The notes under the pieces: model-generated | What the model was told of the DNA's origin: nothing | Databases searched by the model: none | Seen by the model: the letters and a program-made list of their open reading frames with translations, nothing else | From: an uncultured Bacilli bacterium | Lineage (GTDB): Bacteria > Bacillota_I > Bacilli_A > RFN20 > CAG-826 | Direction of reading: 5' to 3' | Assembly: GCA_944342125.1 (NCBI GenBank) | Contig: CALVMF010000055.1 | Coordinates: 1-7,436 of the forward strand | Length of the DNA: 7,436 bases | Position numbers and translations under genes: made by a program | Part shown: positions 1 to 5,757 of the stretch, piece after piece | Layout: each line of letters starts with the position of its first letter | Position numbering within the stretch: the stretch's first letter is position 1

Positions 1-1773
1 CTTTTCGTTGCTCCAAAATATTATGATGATGCATATAAGATTTTAAGAGAACTTTTAAGTCAATATGCTTTCTATGGAACAGCTTTAGTCGATGAAGAAA
101 AGATTATTGAAAGAGAACCACGCTGTGATGAAGGAGCGCTTGCTGAAGAAATCGTTACAGATCACGAAGGAGCTAGAGCTTATACCGACTTCCTATTAGG
201 ACGAGTCCATAAATCAAAAGATCCAATCGAAGCTAGAAATAGTGGAAATGGTATTACGATGGAATGCGATTTATATCGTAATTTCTCAATGTCTAAACTT
301 AATCCACGTTTATATCAATCAAGCTATATTGGTCGTAATTTAGATTCACGTTTTATTAATGAAAAATCACGTCAATTACAAGCTAGTGTTTCAAATTTAA
401 AGATATATGGCGATATCAAGGACTTAATTGATAGTGCAAATCGTTTAGAAATTTTCACAACTAGTGAAATTGAAAATATTTTCATACTTTTAAAGAAAAT
501 TAGCGATTTACCAGGCTTACAAAAGACCCTTGATTATATTAACGATGAGCTTAAAAACAATGATTCACCTCTTGCTCAATCGCTTGATTCACGTATCGCT
601 GATATCGATAGCGATATTAAATCAATTAATGAATCAAGAGATAAAGTCAACCTTGAAAAAGGTAACCTCATTCAAGACATCGAAAATATCAGAAAAGACC
701 GTATCATCGCTGAACAAAAAACAATTCAAGAAAAAGAAAATTCAATCAATTCACATTACGATCCATTCCTTGTTAGCGACCAAGCTTTACCAATCTATGA
801 AAAAGAAATCGCTGAAGGTAAATCAACTCTTGAAATTTTCCAAGAATTTAATGTCGAATTTTCACGTCTTCAATATTTAGTTAATAATATCAATAACCAA
901 GTTATTCGCTTAAGAAGAGAATATTGTCAAGACTATCATTTAAGCTACGATACTGAATGCGAAAGCAATGATGTCTATGAAAATGAACTCATCGAATTTA
1001 GAGATGTTAAACTTCCTGAATACAAAGAACAAATCAAAGATTCCTACGATAAAGCTACAAAACAATTTAAAGATGATTTCATCTTTAAATTAAGAAGTGC
1101 TATCGAAGATGTTGAAGATCAAATCGAAAATCTTAATACTGCTTTAAAACAATCTTCATTCGGTAGAGATTTATATCGCTTTACCGTTAAACCATCTATT
1201 GTTTATAGAAGATATTACGATATGTTAAAAGATGATCTTGTAATTAATGGTGGAAAAGATGACACCGAATTCATCAATAAATATAAAGATGTTATGGAAG
1301 ATCTCTTTAAACAAATTGTTGATGTTGGAGATAACTCCAAGAACAATCAACTTTTAGATAATATTCAAAAGTTTACAGACTATAGAAGTTATCTCGATTT
1401 TGACTTAATAGTGTATAATAAAGATACTGGTGACGAACAAAGACTCTCTAAGATGATTAAGAAAAAGAGTGGTGGTGAAACCCAAACCCCATTCTATATC
1501 GCAGTCTTAGCTTCATTTGCTCAACTTTATCACGTAAATGATGAAGGTGAAATGGCTAACACAATGCGTCTTATTATATTCGATGAAGCCTTCTCTAAGA
1601 TGGATAGAGGTAGAATGACCGAAGCTATCAAGCTTTTAAGAAAATTCTCTCTCCAAGTTATTCTTAGCGCTCCATATGATAAGATTCCAGATATTTCACC
1701 ATTAGTAGATGAGACCTTAATTGTCTTACACGATAAGAATAAGAGTTGCGTTCGACTTTTTGAAAAAGAATAA
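1..1773 (+). CDS. jetC: JetC-like SMC/MukB-family ATPase (Wadjet/MksB type), C-terminal part, 5' end outside window
   Basis: The frame is open from base 1 with no stop, so the gene begins upstream; the ATG at 259 is internal. 590 codons are visible, about half of what JetC proteins usually have, and the Walker A half is missing. Near the beginning is the segment AYTDFLLGR (178-204) followed by YRNFSMSKLNPRLYQ (274-318), which I recognise from JetC/SbcC-like proteins. Then come coiled-coil stretches rich in E, K, I and D (about 541-753 and 1099-1155), a YYDM motif near 1213, the ABC signature SGGETQTPF (1468-1494), Walker B LIIFDEAF (1570-1593) with its catalytic DE, and D-loop SKMD (1594-1605). 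After it, VILSAP stands where many ABC ATPases carry the switch histidine. Family knowledge: JetC works with JetA (kleisin), JetB and the nuclease JetD to extrude and cleave plasmid DNA. No jetD follows; the next gene is glgC, 21 nt on. A more generic SbcC/MukB-like ATPase is the alternative. Confidence 0.8.
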   Translation, partial: LFVAPKYYDDAYKILRELLSQYAFYGTALVDEEKIIEREPRCDEGALAEEIVTDHEGARAYTDFLLGRVHKSKDPIEARNSGNGITMECDLYRNFSMSKLNPRLYQSSYIGRNLDSRFINEKSRQLQASVSNLKIYGDIKDLIDSANRLEIFTTSEIENIFILLKKISDLPGLQKTLDYINDELKNNDSPLAQSLDSRIADIDSDIKSINESRDKVNLEKGNLIQDIENIRKDRIIAEQKTIQEKENSINSHYDPFLVSDQALPIYEKEIAEGKSTLEIFQEFNVEFSRLQYLVNNINNQVIRLRREYCQDYHLSYDTECESNDVYENELIEFRDVKLPEYKEQIKDSYDKATKQFKDDFIFKLRSAIEDVEDQIENLNTALKQSSFGRDLYRFTVKPSIVYRRYYDMLKDDLVINGGKDDTEFINKYKDVMEDLFKQIVDVGDNSKNNQLLDNIQKFTDYRSYLDFDLIVYNKDTGDEQRLSKMIKKKSGGETQTPFYIAVLASFAQLYHVNDEGEMANTMRLIIFDEAFSKMDRGRMTEAIKLLRKFSLQVILSAPYDKIPDISPLVDETLIVLHDKNKSCVRLFEKE

Positions 1774-1794
1774 AAATTAAGGAGGTCTACGCTA

Positions 1795-2910
1795 ATGGCG
1801 CAAAAAGTAGTCGCGATGATACTTGCGGGCGGAAAAGGCACACGTCTTAAAGCCCTCACTAAAAAGATTGCTAAACCTGCAGTCCATTTTGGTGGAAAAT
1901 ATCGTATCATCGATTTTTCGTTGTCTAATGTTGCAAATAGCGACATTACAGTTTGTGGAGTTTTAACACAATATGAATCAGCGGTTTTAACAAATTATGT
2001 TGGAAACGGTTCAACTTGGGGATTTGATGGAGTAAATGGAAAATGTCAATCTCTGGCTCCTCATCAAACGGAAGAAGGCGCTAATTGGTACAATGGAACG
2101 GCTGATGCAATCTATCAAAATCTTGATTTCTTAGATGATGAAGATCCTGAATACGTTTTAATTTTAAGTGGCGATCATATCTATAAAACAACCTATAATG
2201 ACATGATTGATCTTCACATAAAATCAGGTGCAGTTTGCACAATTTCTGTTATCGAAGTACCTCGGGAAGAAGCTAGTAGATTTGGTATTTTAGAAGTTGA
2301 TAGTAACGACATGATCACTAAATTTGTTGAAAAGCCTAAAAAACCTCAATCAAATTTAGCGAGTATGGGAATTTATGTTTTTTCATATAAAGAGCTTAGA
2401 AAAGCCTTAGTGGAAGATGCTAAAAATCCTGATAGTTCGCACGATTTTGGCAGCAACATCATCCCAACCTTATTAAAAGAAGGCAAAAAAGTTATGGCTT
2501 ATCGTTTCTCAGGATATTGGAGAGATGTTGGAACGCTTGATTCACTTCATGCAGCTAATATGGAACTTTTACCTTCAGCTGGAAAAGAAGATATTATTCA
2601 CTTTTCAGAATTCCCAACAATTTTTAGCGAAGATACTCACTCAATGCCTCAATATATTGGAAAAGATGCAATAATTGATGATTCACTCATTAATCAAGGT
2701 GCAATAGTTTTAGGTCAAGTTAGTGAAAGCGTAATTTCTAATGAAGTAATGATTGACCGTAATGCCAAGGTTGTTAGAAGTTGCGTTATGCCAGGCGCTA
2801 CAATTGGTAAAGGCGCATATGTAGAAAACGCAATCGTTGGTCCTCATGTAAAGGTAAAAGATGGAGAAGTCATCAATAAAGGTGGCACTTCAGTTGTCCT
2901 AGTCGATTAA
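1795..2910 (+). CDS. glgC: Glucose-1-phosphate adenylyltransferase, catalytic subunit GlgC
   Basis: Converts glucose-1-phosphate and ATP to ADP-glucose and pyrophosphate, the committed step of bacterial glycogen synthesis, in the cytosol. At 371 aa it is close to the usual Firmicutes length. The N-terminal nucleotidyltransferase domain has the loop LAGGKGTRL (residues 10-18), then AKPAVHFGGKYRIIDF (26-41), GTADAIYQN (101-109), the metal/catalytic Asp in GDHIY (D127), FVEKP with the glucose-1-phosphate lysine (K180) and YWRDVGT (241-247). Residues from about 280 form a left-handed beta-helix with hexapeptide-like repeats (GAIVLG, ATIGKG). All expected active-site residues are present. The start is set by AAGGAGGT at 1779-1786, 8 nt before the ATG. 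It is the first gene of glgC-glgD-glgA. I see no terminator or clear promoter between it and the upstream ATPase gene, so read-through or a promoter inside that gene is likely. Confidence 0.97.
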   Translation: MAQKVVAMILAGGKGTRLKALTKKIAKPAVHFGGKYRIIDFSLSNVANSDITVCGVLTQYESAVLTNYVGNGSTWGFDGVNGKCQSLAPHQTEEGANWYNGTADAIYQNLDFLDDEDPEYVLILSGDHIYKTTYNDMIDLHIKSGAVCTISVIEVPREEASRFGILEVDSNDMITKFVEKPKKPQSNLASMGIYVFSYKELRKALVEDAKNPDSSHDFGSNIIPTLLKEGKKVMAYRFSGYWRDVGTLDSLHAANMELLPSAGKEDIIHFSEFPTIFSEDTHSMPQYIGKDAIIDDSLINQGAIVLGQVSESVISNEVMIDRNAKVVRSCVMPGATIGKGAYVENAIVGPHVKVKDGEVINKGGTSVVLVD

Positions 2911-2921
2911 GGAGAAAAAGT

Positions 2922-4037
2922 ATGAATAACGTTTTAGCTTTAATAGATTTATATGAAAACGCTGATTTAGGTCTACTTACTAGAGATAGACCAATCGCTA
3001 GTACAACATTTTTAGGAAGATACGCCTTTGTTGACTTTGTTTTATCAAATCTTTCTAATAGTGGAATCGATAATATCTGCATCCTTGCAAAAAATCATTC
3101 AAATAGTATCTATAAACATATAGGTGATACAAATACATATTTAGCAAATCCAAAAACTGGTTACTTATCAATTCTTATCAACGAAGAAGGCATTTTAAAC
3201 CCAGTATTTAATACCGATATTAATAACGTTAAAGAAAATGACTACGTTCTTTACGATGATAAAGTTAAATATGTAATTTTAACTAAATGTAATTACATTA
3301 TGAAAATTGATTATCGAAAGATAATCGACGAACATATCAAAAGCGGAAAACAAGTTTCTTTAGTTTATAAAACTGTCGAAGATACTACCGACTTTAATAA
3401 GTGCAACAAACTTGTTGTTGATAACCTTAACTGCGTTCAAAAGATTTATCGCGACAACAAATCTTCAAGAGCAAACATTTTAATTGATACAGCTGTTATT
3501 GATAAGCAATTACTTTTAGAGCTTTTAAATAGGTCTGGTCAAATATCTGCAATGCTTAGCATTGAAGCGATGATCGGCTATCTTGTAAATTATCTTACTC
3601 GAGTTAATGCAATTGAATTTAAAGGTTATGTTAGATACTTTGATTCTTTAGAACATTACTTTAAATATTCTCTCGAATTTTTGAAAAATCCTGACATTCT
3701 GCACGAATTTTTCCAAGATGAGGACTGGGTTTACTATACAACAACCCATAACTCACACCCAGTTTTATATGGACCAAACGCTAAAGTTACTAATTCTTTA
3801 ATTGCTAATGGAACAACAATTGATGGCACAGTTAAAAATTCAATTATCTCTCGTGACGTCACTGTTGAAGAAGGTGCGATTGTTGAAAACTCAATCATCT
3901 TTACCCATACAACGATAAAAAGAGGAGTTCATTTAAAAAATGTTATCGCTGATAAACGTACTGTTTTTGAAAACAAAAAAGACGTTTATGGCACTGAAGA
4001 ACATCCACTATATTTTCCAAGAGGAGTTATTGTTTAA
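2922..4037 (+). CDS. glgD: GlgD, non-catalytic glucose-1-phosphate adenylyltransferase paralogue
   Basis: Paralogue of GlgC with exactly the same length (371 aa) and the same fold, but with the catalytic signatures eroded. The GGKGTRL loop is replaced by NADLGLLTRDRP (residues 13-24), and the GDH catalytic motif reads CNY at 123-125. The fold-marking segment GRYAFVDFVLSNLSNSGI (32-49) remains and is the typical GlgD version of GlgC's GGKYRIIDFSLSN. The beta-helix end is present, with repeats such as NSLIANGTTIDGTV around 291-304. In Bacillus-type systems GlgD forms a heterotetramer with GlgC and raises its activity; the same role here is an inference from family and position. The ribosome binding site TAAGGAG (2908-2914) overlaps the glgC stop codon, and the intergenic gap is 11 nt, so the two subunits are probably translated in coordination. 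Confidence 0.95.
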   Translation: MNNVLALIDLYENADLGLLTRDRPIASTTFLGRYAFVDFVLSNLSNSGIDNICILAKNHSNSIYKHIGDTNTYLANPKTGYLSILINEEGILNPVFNTDINNVKENDYVLYDDKVKYVILTKCNYIMKIDYRKIIDEHIKSGKQVSLVYKTVEDTTDFNKCNKLVVDNLNCVQKIYRDNKSSRANILIDTAVIDKQLLLELLNRSGQISAMLSIEAMIGYLVNYLTRVNAIEFKGYVRYFDSLEHYFKYSLEFLKNPDILHEFFQDEDWVYYTTTHNSHPVLYGPNAKVTNSLIANGTTIDGTVKNSIISRDVTVEEGAIVENSIIFTHTTIKRGVHLKNVIADKRTVFENKKDVYGTEEHPLYFPRGVIV

Positions 4038-4040
4038 TTT
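4021..4040 (+). promoter_or_regulatory. Unusually spaced ribosome binding site of glgA
   Basis: GAGGAG at 4021-4026 lies inside the last codons of glgD and ends 14 nt before the glgA ATG, clearly longer than the 7-8 nt used by glgC, glgD and leuS here. The glgD stop (4035-4037) falls in between. This arrangement suggests that glgA initiation relies on ribosomes finishing glgD (translational coupling). No closer purine-rich site is visible. Confidence 0.5.
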
Positions 4041-5489
4041 ATGAATATTTTAATGGCAAGTAGTGAAGCTTTACCATTTTCCAAAACTGGTGGTTTAGCG
4101 GATGTAGTTTACGCTCTTTCTAAAGAGATAGTTTCGAAAAGCAAAGAAGATACGATGAGCGTCGTTTCTCCTTTTTATGGTTCGATTAATAAAGATAAAT
4201 ATAGATTTAAGCTTCTTTATACCTTCGACGTTAAAATGAATTGGCGCAATATTCATACCGAGATCTTTCATACTATGTATGAAGGAATAGACTATTATTT
4301 AGTTAAAAATGATGGATATTTTGCAAGAAATGGTGGTTTATACGGCTATTATGATGATGGAGAAAGATACGCTTATTTTTCTTTGGCCGTTATTGAACTT
4401 ATTAAACTTTTACCTTATAAAATCGATATTGTCCATGTTCACGATTGGCAGGTAGGAATGATTCCTTGTTTGCTTAAAGTTAGATATGCTAATGACTCAG
4501 TTTTAAGCAAAGTTAAATCGGTTTTAACAATCCATAACCCACTTTTTAAAGGTTATTTTGGTGTAGGTAGCTTATGGGATTTTTATGGAGTAGGTGATGA
4601 TTTATTTTACTCAGGCAAAATCAGACTTGATGGACAAGTTTCAACTTTAAAAGCTGGAATTTGGTACGCCGATAAAATTACAACTGTTTCTCCAACTCAC
4701 GCTTATGAACTTAAAACTCCAGATGGATCAAAAGGTCTTTGGTACGATTTAATCTTAAGACAAAATGATTTTGTAGGTATTTTAAATGGAATGGATTATA
4801 AAGAATTTAATCCTCTTCATGATAAACTCATCTATCAAAACTATGGAAAAAAGAATTTTGTTGAAGGAAAAAGAAAAAATAAACTTGAGTTCTGCAAGGA
4901 ATTTGATTTAAAAGAAGGTCGTCCACTATATAGCGTTGTCTCTCGTTTATCAGATCAAAAAGGATTGGATTTAATAAATGCGATGGCAGAATTTGTCGTT
5001 AGTAATGGTGGAAATTTTGCTCTTGTTGGAAGTGGCGAACATTACGCTGAAGATTATTTTAATAACTTACATATGAGATATTTACATAATGTAACCGTCT
5101 ATATTGGTTATAACAACGAAATGGCTCATAAGTGCTATGCAGCTAGCGATTTCTTTATTATGCCTAGCGCATTTGAACCTTGCGGATTAGGTCAAATGAT
5201 TGCTCAAAGATATGGAACGCTTCCAATTGTTAGAAGAACTGGTGGCTTAAAAGATAGCGTTACACCTTATAGCTATGACATTAATAACTATCAAACCGCT
5301 GATGGATTTGGTTTTGATAATTATAGTGTAGGGGACGCTTTATCAGCCTGCGCTAAATCTTTAATGGTCTATAATTCAAGACCAAAAGAATTTAACAAGT
5401 TAAGACAAAATGCTTTAAAAGCAGATCACTCTTGGACAAAACCAAGTAAAGAATATCTAGCTTTATATAAGAGTTTAGCGGGAAAATAG
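4041..5489 (+). CDS. glgA: Glycogen synthase GlgA (ADP-glucose type, GT5)
   Basis: Transfers glucose from ADP-glucose to the non-reducing end of an alpha-1,4-glucan; retaining GT-B enzyme of family GT5. At 482 aa it has the usual length. The N-terminal domain begins with the ADP-glucose-binding KTGGLADV (residues 15-22), followed by HVHDWQVGM (132-140) and TIHNPLFKGYFG (163-174), a variant of the common TIHN-x-x-FQG. The C-terminal GT-B half has SRLSDQKGLDL (301-311), with R302 and K307 at the expected substrate-phosphate-binding positions, and PSAFEPCGLGQM (375-386), in which E379 is the conserved glutamate of the E-x7-E region, then RRTGGLKDSV (398-407). All key residues are present. It starts 3 nt after the glgD stop and is the last gene of the cluster, with its own terminator 10 nt downstream. 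No glgB or glgP follows. Confidence 0.97.
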   Translation: MNILMASSEALPFSKTGGLADVVYALSKEIVSKSKEDTMSVVSPFYGSINKDKYRFKLLYTFDVKMNWRNIHTEIFHTMYEGIDYYLVKNDGYFARNGGLYGYYDDGERYAYFSLAVIELIKLLPYKIDIVHVHDWQVGMIPCLLKVRYANDSVLSKVKSVLTIHNPLFKGYFGVGSLWDFYGVGDDLFYSGKIRLDGQVSTLKAGIWYADKITTVSPTHAYELKTPDGSKGLWYDLILRQNDFVGILNGMDYKEFNPLHDKLIYQNYGKKNFVEGKRKNKLEFCKEFDLKEGRPLYSVVSRLSDQKGLDLINAMAEFVVSNGGNFALVGSGEHYAEDYFNNLHMRYLHNVTVYIGYNNEMAHKCYAASDFFIMPSAFEPCGLGQMIAQRYGTLPIVRRTGGLKDSVTPYSYDINNYQTADGFGFDNYSVGDALSACAKSLMVYNSRPKEFNKLRQNALKADHSWTKPSKEYLALYKSLAGK

Positions 5490-5498
5490 ATTTAATTG

Positions 5499-5520
5499 AG
5501 CTACCTTCGGGTAGCTTTTT
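5499..5520 (+). terminator. Intrinsic terminator of the glg cluster
   Basis: A perfect 7-bp stem AGCTACC (5499-5505) / GGTAGCT (5510-5516) closes a TTCG loop with a C-G pair, the very stable UUCG tetraloop, and is followed at once by a run of T (5516-5520). It begins 10 nt after the glgA stop. The reverse strand has no matching T run, so it should work only for + strand transcription. Confidence 0.9.
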
Positions 5521-5550
5521 AATAAACTTAATAGCAAGTTGTTTTGATAG

Positions 5551-5567
5551 GTTTAGCTATGCTAAAC
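5551..5567. repeat. 17-bp palindrome upstream of the leuS promoter
   Basis: GTTTAGC (5551-5557) and GCTAAAC (5561-5567) are perfect inverted repeats separated by TAT. No T run follows, so it is not a terminator. It ends 5 bp before the -35 box of the leuS promoter, a typical place for a dimeric DNA-binding protein. An operator role is inference from symmetry and position only; a chance palindrome in AT-rich DNA cannot be excluded. Confidence 0.45.
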
Positions 5568-5572
5568 AAAGA

Positions 5573-5601
5573 TTGAAAGAGACCACTTTAAACTTTATAA
5601 T
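5573..5601 (+). promoter_or_regulatory. Predicted sigma-A promoter of leuS
   Basis: TTGAAA at 5573-5578 (one mismatch to TTGACA) and TATAAT at 5596-5601 (perfect -10) are separated by exactly 17 bp. It lies downstream of the glgA terminator and is oriented toward leuS. Transcription would begin near 5607-5610, giving an untranslated leader of about 150 nt. No other pair of boxes of similar quality was seen in this intergenic region. Confidence 0.8.
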
Positions 5602-5606
5602 TTTTC

Positions 5607-5661
5607 TTGATGAAAGCAAAAGATTAATGAGTTTACTCATTAATATAGATGATTTCATCAA
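5607..5661 (+). promoter_or_regulatory. Nested inverted repeat at the 5' end of the leuS leader RNA
   Basis: Two perfect 9-bp inverted repeats are nested. The outer pair is TTGATGAAA (5607-5615) with TTTCATCAA (5653-5661); the inner pair is ATTAATGAG (5623-5631) with CTCATTAAT (5636-5644), closing a TTTA loop. Between them is an asymmetric internal loop, GCAAAAG (5616-5622) against ATAGATGA (5645-5652). It begins just where the predicted transcript starts. Two exact 9-bp matches with aligned centres make a real RNA hairpin likely. What it senses or protects is unknown; a 5' stabilising hairpin, a ligand-binding leader or a protein site are all possible. It does not resemble a T-box stem I that I can recognise. 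Confidence 0.65.
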
Positions 5662-5681
5662 AACTAAGAAAATAAAGATTC

Positions 5682-5743
5682 TAAAAAGTTTCTTAAAGGT
5701 ATGAGCGTAAGTACCCTTATCTTTTTAAGGATTTTTTATTTTT
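5682..5743 (+). terminator. Terminator-like (possible attenuator) hairpin in the leuS leader
   Basis: A T-rich tract (six T at 5732-5737, an A, then five T at 5739-5743) directly follows a potential hairpin and runs into the leuS ribosome binding site AGGAGGT (5744-5750). One fold pairs TAAAAAG (5682-5688) with CTTTTTA (5721-5727) and, inside it, AAGG (5696-5699) with CCTT (5715-5718). Another pairs CTTAAA (5692-5697) with TTTAAG (5724-5729). A further upstream segment, AAAGAT (5674-5679), can pair with ATCTTT (5719-5724). The 3' arm can thus be claimed by several partners, as in transcription attenuators. The stems are AU-rich and imperfect, so this is suggestive rather than proven. Confidence 0.4.
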
Positions 5744-5757
5744 AGGAGGTAAACGAA

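Noticed and set aside
1755..1770. Terminator between the ATPase gene and glgC
   Set aside because: CTTTT-TGA-AAAAG at the end of the gene is a short AT palindrome with a 3-nt loop and no T run after it.
259..1773. A complete 504-residue protein starting at ATG 259
   Set aside because: The same frame is open back to base 1 and the upstream residues (for example AYTDFLLGR) belong to the same family, and no ribosome binding site precedes 259. The ATG is internal.
1720..1794. A promoter for glgC at the end of the ATPase gene
   Set aside because: TTGCGT near 1745 and an A/T-rich TAAAAA-like stretch near 1771 exist, but the spacing is about 20 nt and the boxes are poor; not better than chance in such AT-rich DNA.
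1530..1946. Antisense and out-of-frame open frames (for example 530-880 +, 1530-1946 -, 2873-3082 -, 5974-6165 -, 6792-6974 -)
   Set aside because: Each lies wholly or mostly inside a confidently identified gene on the other frame or strand, has no recognisable domain and no supporting ribosome binding site.
5490..5757. T-box riboswitch in front of leuS
   Set aside because: Expected from the gene's identity, but there is no TGGNACC/ACCGCG-type antiterminator sequence anywhere in the interval and no recognisable stem I with a Leu specifier.
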